Shown here piece by piece: positions 48,528 to 57,535 of a stretch of 64,000 bases of DNA. The translations under genes and the position numbers were made by a program. Below the pieces are notes generated by a model. That model searched no databases and was not told where the DNA came from. It saw nothing but the letters and a program-made list of their open reading frames with translations. The DNA is from Diphasiastrum complanatum (Eukaryota; Streptophyta; Lycopodiopsida; Lycopodiales; Lycopodiaceae), in assembly GCA_029204225.1 (NCBI GenBank), contig CM055112.1, forward strand, positions 29,540,703 through 29,604,702, given 5' to 3'. Positions within the stretch are counted from its first letter, which is position 1; every line of letters starts with the position of its first letter.

Positions 48528-50007
48528 GAGTTGGGCGCCCAGCCTCTTCTCTCTTGTTTTCTGTGGAGATTGATTGATAGCTAGATCTTGGTGACTTGAC
48601 TCTTGCTTTCCTACAAAAAGCTTCTAAATGAATTAAAACCCTTCTATGTATACTGCCCAAGTGTCAATTCCAAGTTATGCCCCTTCTAGAAGGGCCTAAA
48701 ACCCTATGCATCAAAAACAATAAAAGTGGGCCTTTGAAATAATGGGTATCACAGTTAATGACCAGGTCATGCACCCATTATATGGCCTAATGCGTTGTAT
48801 GTCCACAACATCATGCTACAAAATGAAGCCAAGAAAGACTATTGATATCTTGATTGGCTTTACCTTCCACAATTCAAGCTTAAAATAAAACATTAGATCC
48901 ATTGCATATAATCCAAGAAACACAATATGATGCCTTCCAACAACTTTGAGCTCAAAATTAATTGGAACCAAAAACCTATCAGTGCGTGATATTGGATAAA
49001 CTATAAAAGCTTCCTTTGCAATGCCAGATCATAGCATATTTCAAAGTGCTTTGGAAAAGAACATGACATTAAAAGAATATAATTCAACAAACCAATCCCC
49101 AAACTGCCGAAATCAATATGAGTGTGGTGCAGAGAAATACAACCATACATGATTCAAGAAACTGGAGCTAAATCTAAAGTCAACCAGAAGAGATGACAAA
49201 CATGATATAGCCTACCACCAAACAAGCTGAAGACAAAGTTTAGATTGGCACATGAAGGGCTGTACCCGTAGGAAGCCGATACAGGTCTACCCTTCTCAAC
49301 ACCAAGCTCCCAGGGAATAATGGGGCTTCTAATGATCATGTCAGCATCCAGAATTACAACCCAGTCAACATTCTGGGCTTCTGCACTGTGGTTCAACCAG
49401 TGAACAACACCTGCTGGTTTGTTGATAGCAGGATACCTGGCAGAGAAGCATAACAGAAAACTTAAACCCTCAATTTGCAAAACCCATGTGTTGAAGTTTA
49501 AATGCTGCAAATAACTTCAGAAGAAATCCCTTCATTCACATGTAATTGAAAAACTACACGGTACTAAAGAGCATTCTGTATTCTAGTGCTGAGCTTCAAC
49601 AAACAACTCTAAAGAACGTTTTCATGCTTGTCAAAAACAGTGAGTGTGTACCAGTCTCCGGTGACAGGATGCCGACTCATGGATGGCACCACATGCGTGG
49701 GTGCAAGATCCATACCCTTATAATCCTGCAGCTGTTCTTTGGTGCAGCTGAGAAGACGAGTAATAGGCCCAGGTTGCCCGCTCTTCTTGTAACTATGCAT
49801 GAGGCCAACAGTCTGCCAATCAAAGTAGTTGTTGCACTCAACCGAAAACAGTGTGTGCAATCTCCACGGTTTTAATTGAGGGGTGGTTATATGGCCTTCA
49901 GGAAAATCCCTTGCACCAGCACAAACGTGGCAAATGACCATCAGCGTCACCACTAGCTGCCAAGCTCTGAGAATAGCATAGCTGATATTATACTGTACAA
50001 ATGCCAT
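28715..50007 (-). CDS. SERGT1: Peptidyl serine alpha-galactosyltransferase (SERGT1-like), 8 exons
   Basis: Adds alpha-galactose to serine in extensin/AGP-type hydroxyproline-rich proteins in the secretory pathway (family knowledge). Exons on -: 50007-49652, 49436-49266, 40607-40364, 40047-39847, 34458-33929, 33459-33295, 33068-32825, 29494-28715. All borders are GT-AG and phases agree, giving 2691 nt and 896 residues, compared with roughly 800 in Arabidopsis. The chosen Met (50005-50007) starts a signal peptide ([18 protein letters not shown]); an in-frame Met 23 codons upstream is less likely. There are two homologous GT halves. Each has [16 protein letters not shown], DxDM-type DADMI, YLIGCDN, a GWISEMYGY block and GAAE. 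A hydrophobic segment near the C-terminus ([17 protein letters not shown]) should anchor it. No stops or frameshifts were found. One oddity is that the second half has Arg where the first has Trp (GDR for GDW). Introns of 8.66, 5.39 and 3.33 kb are filled with repeats. Confidence 0.93.
29495..32824 (-). other. Intron 7 of the SERGT1-like gene
   Basis: A 3.33-kb intron with no genes. It holds a tandem pair of about 110 bp (30662-30768 and 30771-30885, sharing AGAATGCCTCAGTAAGTAAG) and a larger three-copy array, listed separately. Confidence 0.85.
30890..32200. repeat. Three tandem copies of a roughly 440-bp unit inside intron 7
   Basis: The unit starts CAACnATyGAyTACyTyCTAG near 30891, 31329 and 31769 (spacing 438 and 440). 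The copies share AGTATGCTCATAATGAT-like, GGGCA-A-AAAGAGTnAC, AAAGTCAAATTAAAATTTCTAG and GGGAGCAGAT words. Divergence is moderate. Confidence 0.88.
33638..33673. repeat. (CA)n microsatellite in intron 5
   Basis: About 13 CA units, then an interrupted tail. Confidence 0.95.
34519..34996. repeat. Segment bracketed by (CT)n tracts (34519-34578 and 34949-34996), intron 4
   Basis: Thirty CT units, about 370 bp of unique sequence, then 24 CT units. The unique part ends with GACGTTAATAAAGCTTTC directly before the second CT tract, which looks like the 3' end of a nonautonomous LINE/SINE with a simple-repeat tail. The first tract lies only about 60 bp upstream of the exon 5 acceptor on the gene strand. 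Confidence 0.6.
36027..36455. repeat. Tandem duplication, unit about 206 bp, two copies
   Basis: CATGTTAAACAAAAGCTTGG occurs at 36027 and again at 36233. The copies are nearly identical, except that the second has a 13-bp insert (AACAAGGAAATAT) and an extra AGCA. The duplicated - frames (36106-35837 and 36468-36103) mirror this and are not a gene. Confidence 0.93.
36550..37190. mobile_element. Possible solo LTR in intron 4
   Basis: A TATAAATAGG promoter-like word at about 37010 is followed by a short leader and a TCCCGACA end, preceded by GC-richer sequence of LTR-like layout. No matching second LTR and no clear target-site duplication were found. Confidence 0.3.
38350..38935. mobile_element. 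Element with GC-rich palindromic ends, intron 4
   Basis: Both ends are built of GTTCCGGAACG and related words. The left end (about 38358-38415) has GGTACGTACTGTACATTCCG with its complement. The right end (about 38893-38933) has CCGTTCCGGAACGGAACGC and GCATTCCGTTCCG. The interior is AT-rich and noncoding. The layout is that of a MITE with subterminal palindromes, but no clean terminal inverted repeat or target duplication was defined. Confidence 0.4.
41244..41307. repeat. Exact 32-bp tandem duplication
   Basis: The unit CAGTAATAAACAAG...GGAAC is present twice with no mismatch (41244-41275 and 41276-41307). Confidence 0.97.
41520..42330 (-). pseudogene. Ty3-gypsy RNase H and integrase relic
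   Basis: On the - strand from 42321: [30 protein letters not shown] and [10 protein letters not shown], which are RNase H/tether landmarks of gypsy pol. The integrase follows, with [10 protein letters not shown], then WVKHL and EFAYN, near 41700-41540. Several in-frame stops and a frameshift near 42070 kill it. No LTRs were found. Confidence 0.85.
42729..42781. repeat. Perfect inverted repeat, 24-bp arms, 5-nt loop
   Basis: The left arm (42729-42752) starts CCTCTAACTCCAACTGTGCC. The right arm (42758-42781) is its exact complement. The loop is CCCAA. Confidence 0.98.
43345..43349. repeat. Target-site duplication, left (AAAAG)
   Basis: Identical to 48616-48620 immediately after the 3' LTR. 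Confidence 0.93.
43350..43802 (+). repeat. 5' LTR, intronic Ty1-copia element
   Basis: 453 bp, starting TGTTAGAAAT and ending CCTACA. It differs from the 3' LTR by about eight substitutions, a short 8-bp indel (GGGTCTAA present here), a roughly 27-bp segment present only here, and a much shorter CT tract. Confidence 0.95.
43803..43814 (+). promoter_or_regulatory. Primer binding site (initiator tRNA-Met type)
   Basis: TGGTATCAGAGC directly abuts the 5' LTR end. Confidence 0.95.
44509..45330 (+). pseudogene. Copia gag, broken N-terminus and UBN2 core
   Basis: The gag Met is at 44509-44511. A 1-bp frameshift near 44548 and a TGA at 44622-44624 (where Trp is expected) break the DUF4219-like start. 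The main frame then runs 44628-45332 with a Ser-rich linker, the UBN2 core ([24 protein letters not shown]) and a Lys/Gly-rich tail. Translation ends at the point where the zinc knuckle should begin. Confidence 0.85.
45291..45622 (+). pseudogene. Second gag N-terminus inserted in the zinc knuckle
   Basis: After KKC, the first Cys of the knuckle, about 330 bp of foreign sequence begins. This ends in a different gag start ([17 protein letters not shown], a DUF4219-type block) and then rejoins the knuckle (GMGHF-IKDC in another frame). The host knuckle is therefore split by a copy of another copia gag 5' end. Confidence 0.7.
45753..46480 (+). pseudogene. Copia protease and truncated integrase
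   Basis: The frame 45753-46262 carries the protease active site DSGATRHMT (Asp codon at 45848) and the pre-integrase region. It stops at TGA 46260-46262 exactly where LWHARFGH is expected. After the zinc-site remnant (GCILGKF) the catalytic core is missing and the sequence jumps to the integrase-RT linker, so integration functions are lost. Confidence 0.85.
46500..48113 (+). pseudogene. Copia reverse transcriptase and RNase H, broken
   Basis: RT blocks are [31 protein letters not shown] and the catalytic YVDD at 47158-47169. RNase H has [35 protein letters not shown] and [13 protein letters not shown], and stops at 48111-48113. Breaks are a TAA near 46766, a frameshift near 47000 and a TAG at 47550-47552 (Trp expected). 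Confidence 0.9.
48141..48150 (+). promoter_or_regulatory. Polypurine tract
   Basis: TTAAGGAGGG directly precedes the 3' LTR. Confidence 0.85.
48151..48615 (+). repeat. 3' LTR, intronic Ty1-copia element
   Basis: 465 bp, same ends as the 5' LTR. It contains an expanded (CT)n tract at about 48469-48525 (the 5' LTR has only about 11 units), followed by the target duplication AAAAG at 48616-48620. Confidence 0.95.
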
Positions 50008-51000
50008 GGCTCTCTTTATCTCTGTCACCCACGTCTCTCTCCTTAAGATATTGCAGTCCACTGTTCGGAATTCCAAACCAGAAAACTACTCAACGAAGTT
50101 GAACATGGAGTATATTACATGCATAAATGCTGCTCTTGTTAACTCCTCTAGCCTAATATATCTTCTGCAGAAATTTAGCTGCTGCAAAGATAAAAAATTT
50201 CTCACAGCTAGCCACACAGCAATAGGATAGGCTGAACCTCAGCACTATGCATGCATGCAATTGTTTCTGAAAAAGTTGCAGTATCAGGGCAGACACAGTT
50301 GACAGCCCAGCCCCTAAGCACCATATACATTTCTCATGCCGAAACAGGAACTCTCATTCAATTTATCGTGACAAACAATTTGACAGTCAACCTCCACGGA
50401 TGATCCAAGGCCTAGAATTACCGTAACATTACAATGTAGTCCGATTTTTTAAATGCATCTCGTCAGTAACCTCGTCTTCTGTATCAAGCATGCATTGGGA
50501 AAACAAAACCAGAGAGAACAAGCTTGTGGTCAACTCACAAACAAATACCAAAACAAAACTGTAGAAGCCATCACGAATTCAGCCAATCAAGCTGCGCCCC
50601 TTTATTTCGCAATATTTCTTCAATCCTGATTCCTGCCACGCTCATCTAGGCACCCTATGCGATCGCTTTCGCCGATGCCGCCTCCCACACCTCCATCCGC
50701 CATCTCTCTCTCTCTCTCTCTCTCTCATACTCTCTCTTTTCTCGCGGAGACCCCATAGTCCTAATGGCACGCTGGGCCCATCACCATTGAATATTCTCTA
50801 AGCCATTCAGATCGTGCCACGTCAAAAGCAATATCCATTAAAAATTAACACGTGGCAAACAAAACTCCTAAGGACCATTTAAAATTGTACGCGTGGCTAG
50901 CATCCGAGTGAGTGGAATTCCGTACCAATGAGGCCCCTAGCTCTGCGACTTTTTCCCTTAGGCTTAAGGCTTAGGGTCCTTGACTCGTGGCTGCTGACGA
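50008..51000 (-). promoter_or_regulatory. Upstream region of the SERGT1-like gene
   Basis: Includes a (GA)n tract on the gene strand (50703-50728) about 700 bp upstream of the start codon, in a GC-richer patch, as is common for plant 5' leaders and core promoters. No TATA box was assigned with confidence. Confidence 0.4.
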
Positions 51001-53000
51001 TCCCCCCTCCTCGACGAGGACGAGGAGCAGGTCCCAAGCCCCCTTCACACCACACCCCCAAATCTCTTCATAGGAAGTACCATGATTCACTTCTAGTCAA
51101 TTGATACAATTTATAGAAAGGAACCCATTGGGGGTGAGCCCAAGTTTCCCGAAACAAACATCCTTGTGGTTTCCCTCCAATTGCCTGCATTTTTTTAAAA
51201 TTATCGGTTTTTAAGATTTTTTGCCTTCTAGATCTTGCATCTCAAATTTTTTGTCGGCAAAACATTAAAAATTTATTTTATTGACTCAATAAACCTATGT
51301 AACTCAACTTTTATAAGGATCTACCTAGTTTACTAAACAAAAATTTCCTCGATTTGAAAATGACAAACCTAAAGTTTCTTGCATTTCAAAAAAAATTGCC
51401 GGTTTTTTTAAGTCAATTTCCTATGATTTTTTTCTGAAATCGGTTTCGACGAAAGATGTTGGTTCCATTCTCAAGAGATGTGGCTTCCCCAAACACACAG
51501 GGGTGAGCCCTTTGCTAAGAAGTACAAGATCAATTTCATTGGAGATCTTACGTTGTTCAGCAAGTTGACTTAGTTGGTTAGTATTGGTATCCAAAGTTTT
51601 TTGGGTCCCACGATCGAGTTTTTCTTGGAAACCAAGATGCATTGTAGATCTCACATCCAACCTTGTTAGTTTGTTAGTCAAAGCATCCAAACCTTATTTG
51701 GTCCTGGATTCAAGACTCTCTTGGAAACCAAGATGCATTGTAGATCTCATGACTTGATAATACTAGAAAGCTTTACTTGATTGTGTCGCTCACCCAGGTT
51801 CAATTTTTTGTGATCCCACAAGCTGATAATACCAAACTGCAATACTTAATTGTGTCACTCACCCATGTTCGATTCTTTGTGATCTCATGAGTTGATAATA
51901 CCAAGAAGCAATATTTAATTGTATGTCCACCCAGATTTAATTCTCTATGATCCAATGGGCAAAAAGCAATACCTAATTGTAATCTTCCCATACGTGATGA
52001 GTCGTGTATTGTGTTTTAGTTGGGCGTGTCCACCCAAGTCTAATTCTTCGTGATCCCGTGGGTTGATTATTGTAGTAGGTTACATTGTAACATGGCTACT
52101 GAAACAAAAAGATATTGTTAGGATTACAACTATAAAATCAGATATAATTGAGGTGTCATAGACTGTCGTGATATCTCTGATATTCAATTGTAAACAAGTA
52201 TAGTTTACCAAATAGACAAATGCATACATTAGTGCGGAATGAAAAACAATCTACGCTTGAAAATAGAATAGAAAGTATAGAACAATCGCACATTCATATA
52301 GAAGTAATCAAATAGAGACTATGAAAATCGAACTTGATTACAAATGAAAGTGCATGCAAAGATCATTCTAATGGTCGCACAAATGCTATCTACTTTGCAA
52401 GTTCAAATGTTCTCTACCTTATATATTCCAAATGTAGATGCTAAATTGCATATATACAGAATGGTTCAATCATCTATAACCTATGTCAAGCTTCATAGAC
52501 AAGTTCAGAACTTAAACAGTTGTGAAAAAGTGCCACAACCATTGTAAAATCGCAATAGATATGCAGTATTGAAATTAGTGGATCAAATTTTATATTGACC
52601 CAAAAGATCGAAATACTTTCGACTTGACTCGACCCATCAACCCAGGCCAAGATCGATTTAGATTTGCTTCTTTGGAAGTGAAATAGTTAGCTATGTGAGC
52701 TATTTGTGAATCTTTTAGATTCAGAGATACAATGGCTAATTCTTTGCCATCTCTTGCTTTCCAAGCGGTCAACAATTCAGGTTCGGCCGGTTTGGCTATC
52801 AAACCATTGACGTATCTGCAAAAAAAATTTTTCGATCAGTATCATCCTCATCTCAAACTTCCACATGTGGAAGTAGTCACCGTTGAACTTATTGATCAAC
52901 TAGATCTTTGAGGTTGAAACTTCCATGATTAAAGAACAATCTAAGAATGGTAATAATTGTGAATTTAATTGATGATTCAAACCTACTTTGATACCATCTT
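51000..53000. other. Gene-free stretch with tRNA-like repeats
   Basis: Apart from the repeats listed separately at 51560-52075, I see only short frames without domains. Confidence 0.4.
51560..52075 (+). repeat. tRNA-like SINE copy and tandem B-box-like units
   Basis: At 51568 an A-box-like GACTTAGTTGGTTAG is followed by ATCCAAAGTTTTTTGGG, CGATCGAG and CTTGGAAACCAAGATGCAT, a diverged copy of the 7.82-kb element. The B-box part is repeated near 51690-51740. From 51785 to 52075 four imperfect units of about 60-110 bp each carry CACCCAGGTTCAATTnTTTGTGATC, a tRNA T-arm-like word, and TTGATAATACCAAnnnGCAATA. Confidence 0.6.
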
Positions 53001-53001
53001 G

Positions 53002-53370
53002 TTGGTACTATAAAATTGAACTCGACAATCCTTATGGGATGTAAGAATTCTCACCAAACAAAGAAAAACACAATGAATACTAAAAAGATCAAATCGAATT
53101 ATTGAAATAAGACTCTTACTTAAACGGTTCTTCTAATGTAGAATATCTGATTCTAAGAGAGCAGGGTTGTCACGGACGCCTAATTGTTTTGCTTTCTTCA
53201 TGGCTGTCTAAGACACCTACCCAGATAATTTACCAATCAGAAGAACGATTTAAGTAATAATACGAATTCGAAGTTCGATTCGATCCTTTTAGTATTCATT
53301 ATTTTTTTCTTTGTTTGGTGAAATCTCTTACATCCCACAAGGAGTATCGAGTTCAATCGTCTAGCACCAA
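53002..53370. mobile_element. Foldback/MITE-like inverted repeat, arms about 130 bp
   Basis: The left arm (53002-53136) and right arm (53239-53370) are complementary with few mismatches: TTGGTnCTA, ATTGAACTCGA, CCTTnTGGGATGTAAGA, TCACCAAACAAAGAAAAA, AATGAATACTAAAA and ACTTAAAnCGTTCTTCT. The spacer is about 100 bp. It has no coding capacity, and the transcript would form a long hairpin. Confidence 0.85.
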
Positions 53371-53459
53371 TGTAAAATGCCTACTCTAATGTTTGTTTGA
53401 GCCACTTGAAAGGTTAAAATTGTGCCCTGGCACGAGAGTATCCATAACATATTTTTTGA

Positions 53460-56400
53460 GAGTAGAGAAGAGGGGAAAAGAGGAGAGGGAGTGAGAAAGA
53501 GGACGTAGTGAGAGAAAAGGAGATAGTGAGAGAAGGTCTTAGGGAGAGGGAAACTTTTGCCATTCAGATTTTGCCATTGAGAGTTAAAACTTGAGAGAAG
53601 CATTGATAAAATGATCAATTATCATTAGAATTTTGTAGGCGGAGTGAGGGAGAGAGGGAGATAACTTAGAATTTAGGAGTGTGAGCCTTGAAGCTTGAGA
53701 GAAGAGAGTGTGTTAGCAGTTAGAAAGTCTTAGTACTAAGTAGGTTGAAGGTTCAAGGTTCAAGGTTGGGGAGTGAATTTTGAAAAATAATAGATTATAT
53801 TAAATAGGTAGTAATAATTATATAATTAGTAACAGGAATTAGTTATTTGGATTTAGGGTTTAGGTAGTAGTATTAGATAGGAGTTAGGACTGGCCTACAC
53901 AATACAATGTCGAAGGTAAGGGATTCCTCATGGGATCATGTGACAATCGAAGCAAACTACGACATATCGGGCACAAAGTAGTGGACCTGCAAGTAAAGTT
54001 TAAACCGTAAATGGATTCAAAGATTGTTCTTGGCTCTGAGTCAGCTTTTGATTCGAATTGAATAATTTGGAGCCTCTCTTCTTATACCTTGTCGAGCTTT
54101 TGTTTGCATATAGAGTGTGTGAGTCTGTATTCGAAGAGTTGGAAGATCCATTTCTTTAACTCTCTTTCTTTAAACAATAATATTCTCAACTTTCAATTTC
54201 ATGTTTCAACTTGCTCCAATATAACATGTAAGTTTTAGTAGTGAACAGTGAAGTTTGGACTTTGATAAATGAACATTCAACTATCAACTATCAACAGACT
54301 ACAAGCGACAAACCTCTATAGTACCAAGACGACACAACAATCAACACATTTTACTTGTTTCACTTGTGCATTCATTGACAAGGCCCTCTGAATCCTAGAC
54401 AAGGCCTTCTTTGATACCCCCTTACGATATTTGAATGATGTCCATCTCCTGGTGGATTAGTTTGTTCATCGCATGGCCAGTTATTTGTGACACAATCCTC
54501 TGTGTTACCCTGATTCGCACACATTTTGATATGTTCTCCCTGCTTTGTGGGAGTCTCAAAAATCCTACATTCCGTATACAAATAACACCTTTCAATATTG
54601 TTGCATATAACAATATACAATTAGCTAAATCCAATGTTAGAATAGAGCAGGACCCCCTTGATTATTATACATGCTTGGGTGAGTGAATCTATTTTCATTT
54701 GGCTCAAATTAGTCCACTCGGCTATTGGCCATTTGCTTGGAGTCATTTTAGGCTTTTGGATGATGGCTTTGCTTGGCACCCACGTATGGGTACAGTCATT
54801 GGGACAAAACTACAAGTATTGCGGGGTCATGCGATTGGAACCGGGGTGCTGCTAGGATGTGAAATAGATTGCCCGCATGCTCCCTTGCCATTGATCCAAG
54901 CCATGCACTTGACAGGACTACTGACATCAGTTCTTCTAATTGCCCACACAGTAGGATGTGCATGCTGCTCAACCAGTACATGGTGATTGACAAGCTTGGA
55001 CAATAGCATACCCAAAATTCAATTTTTTTGGTCTTCCCCTTTCACGCCAATCAATGTTTATGTATGTGTATTCCGGACGGTGGCTCCCATATTGGTCCAA
55101 CTCAACCACATTTGATGGCCTTCTCTTTCATGGAACTGTTCCTATGTCACCTTCCAAGCAGGAACTTTGCCGATGCCATGGGAGTACCACTAACTGCACT
55201 ATTGCAAATGTTGGTCACAACATGTGGTCCAACACTCTTTCTAAGTGCACTTCGATCTATTAAGTTCTGTAGGCTAGGTCCCTCTCCCAAGTGTCTTCCC
55301 AATGAATAGACATGCTGTTTTGCACTTTGTAACAATACGTTTGTCATGTCGGTGATGCAAGCATCATACAATAAATTTTTTTGGTGCCCTCCTATTGAAT
55401 TTCTATTCTCTCCATCCCTATTTCTTTGTTAATCTAGATCCATACACCAGTTGTTGTAAATACTTGTACAATCGCATACCTTGCAAAAATACACTTCTTT
55501 CCTGACAGTATGCAGAAATACAAAGAAATCAGTGACAATGTCTCCTCAATTGTTCGGACACCTTCGACTATTCAGTCACCCTCGCTTATTCGGCCATCTT
55601 CGATTGTTCGGCCATCCTAGATAGTTCGACCATCTAACCAGATTCGATAATTCGGCCATCCTCGAACAATCGGCCGCAATCCGACTATTGGCGGATCAAC
55701 AAGTACCTACGTCACGACCGGGCAGAATCTCCAACAGACAAAGGTACTATCTGAAGGCGATTACCAACAGCACATAGTGCCTTAATCGAAGAGGTGAGCT
55801 ACTACTAGTCGTGGGTCGTGGCCACAAAACTATGGGTAAGGGCAACCCTGCTTTGCATCTCTGCTATCTCAACGCAACCCGAACGACTTGACTAGCACTA
55901 GGGGCATTGCACAAAGGGTAGTCTGGCGTCAACTTAGGGCTGGGTAGGAGCGGATCATGAGGGGACCCGTACCCCATGATAAGCCTAAGCACAGTCCGCG
56001 TATGGCACTAGCCCTGTCACGTTGGGGGAGGCAGCGATCCCGGTGTGGCGGCAGAGCCACTAGAGGGGTTTTAGTGGGTGAGATTCCACATACTCTCCAT
56101 GATGAAAGTCCGAGGTACCTACCACCCGTCCTCAAGGAGTGCCATGAGGAGTATGGGAAGGCCCCTGCCTTAGCGAGATTGGGACAGGACCGCCGGCATC
56201 AGGAACAACACCTTGTCGAGTCTTCGATTCGCATGGTGCCCGGGCTAAATAGGGTTTAACTCGCTCATGTCCAAAGGACGCCACTGTTTGAACGGAAAGT
56301 GAGGGGGATTCTTGACTTCTCGTAGTTCAACTGCAGGCTGGGTCCAGGCGTTGTCCAAGGGTGGTGGAGACTTAAGAGCTCCTGCCTCCACCGTCATCTT

Positions 56401-57400
56401 TCCACAATCCACCCTTGGATGAGGGCAGAACCCAACCTGCAGATGCAGCTACAGTTGGAAATATGCACCTCCTGTGTATGGGAGCTAAACCAGGCAACCT
56501 GGAAAAGATATGTAAATGTGGCTACTGGAGGCTGTGCCCTGGTGAACTGTCTGCTGACTTGTGAAATTATTGGAAATATTGTGGTCGAGTTCTAACCCTA
56601 TACTCTCAGGTTCAGTCCTACACTATGAAATTCACCTGTAGGTCTATGGAAAAGTACAAACAAAAGAAAAAAAACTTCCCCGAGAAACTCTCACTTTAGG
56701 AACTAATTTCCCTTCGTTTAATGTCAAAATACATAGCTACAAAGTATGGAGATTTGACTTTGAAAATCAAGCTCATAAACATAACTTGCTCTTGGGACGA
56801 AACTCTTAATGCTCTCAAGAGACCATATAGCACAAATAATCTCCTCTATTCTCTGAATCTGTCATGATTTAAAAATTGCCTTTTCAACATGACATGAAGA
56901 ATGCATTTTGGAAATGCTTTCGGGCTTAGGTCTAGCAGTTGCTTGTTTGGTAGAAAGCTTGAGATTCAAAAGCATTTCAGTCAAGAGAAAATCATCCATG
57001 CCAGGCTTAGAAGGCTTTAAAATATAATTTTTCTCAGTATGTTAATTGCCTGCTGTGATTCGTGAACCACTTGTTGGAGGGACCTTTTAGCAGGACCAGT
57101 TGCAAGTAGTGAAATCATGTTTGATCAAACAGTTCACAATTTGATTCTTTGATCACCAAATAGGGCCTGAGTGGAAGTATTTTGAATGAGTTGAGAAACG
57201 TTGTCCCCTTTAGAAATCACCCGTAGCTATCACAGAGCCAAGTTGAATGTTTTCACAAGGCTTTTTAGACGGAAATTTTACTGAGCAGAATAAACAAGTT
57301 GGTGTCACAAATCCAAACACATAGATCATGTCTTGGGAGAAGTATGGCTGCCCACTACCGTCTGAAAGAGGCTGAACTTGGAGCAGAGCAAGCAATTGAA
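53460..57400. other. Unassigned intergenic DNA
   Basis: Contains a GA-rich stretch (53460-53545), several frames at 54372-55371 on both strands with no recognisable domain, and a GC-richer block at 55700-56280 (including a 100-codon + frame, 55957-56259) that differs in composition from its surroundings and may be retroelement-derived. I cannot name a gene here. Confidence 0.4.
55555..55690. repeat. Minisatellite, unit about 21 bp (TTCGGCCATCnTCGAnTGTTCGGCC-like)
   Basis: About six imperfect repeats of CGA-TATTCGGCCATCCT. Confidence 0.8.
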
Positions 57401-57535
57401 CATGATCCAGCTTATCGGTTCAACTGTGTTCAACTAAAGGAGGCATGCATGAATATTGACCAAGTACTCTGACGCAGTTAAGTCAACCAGTATGAATATC
57501 TTTCTTGCACCCAGGTTCAGAAATGTAATCAGAGG

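Larger units (their letters stand above)
43350..48615 (+). mobile_element. Complete but defective Ty1-copia retrotransposon in SERGT1 intron 2
   Basis: Both LTRs, the primer site (43803-43814), the polypurine tract (48141-48150) and a 5-bp target duplication AAAAG are present. Total length is 5266 bp. It lies opposite in orientation to the host gene. The order gag, protease, integrase, RT, RNase H is Ty1-copia. Most of the integrase core is deleted, gag is chimaeric, and several stops interrupt the polyprotein. LTR divergence of roughly 2 percent outside indels points to a fairly recent insertion. Confidence 0.96.
40608..49265 (-). other. Intron 2 of the SERGT1-like gene
   Basis: An 8.66-kb intron; the matching intron in the second half of the gene is 226 bp. 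More than half of it is one Ty1-copia insertion. A Ty3-gypsy relic and a perfect palindrome lie just outside that insertion. Confidence 0.9.

Noticed and set aside
49546-49875. 109-codon + frame
   Set aside because: It is antisense to exon 1 of the SERGT1-like gene.
50008-50076. Upstream in-frame Met as start of the SERGT1-like protein
   Set aside because: It would add 23 mostly polar residues before the hydrophobic signal peptide; the Met at 50005-50007 gives a normal signal sequence.
51560-52075. CRISPR-like array
   Set aside because: Units are imperfect, vary in length, and the context is eukaryotic; the words match tRNA B-box repeats.
54372-55371. A gene on either strand
   Set aside because: Several frames of 60-95 codons overlap on both strands, none with a recognisable domain or consistent splicing.
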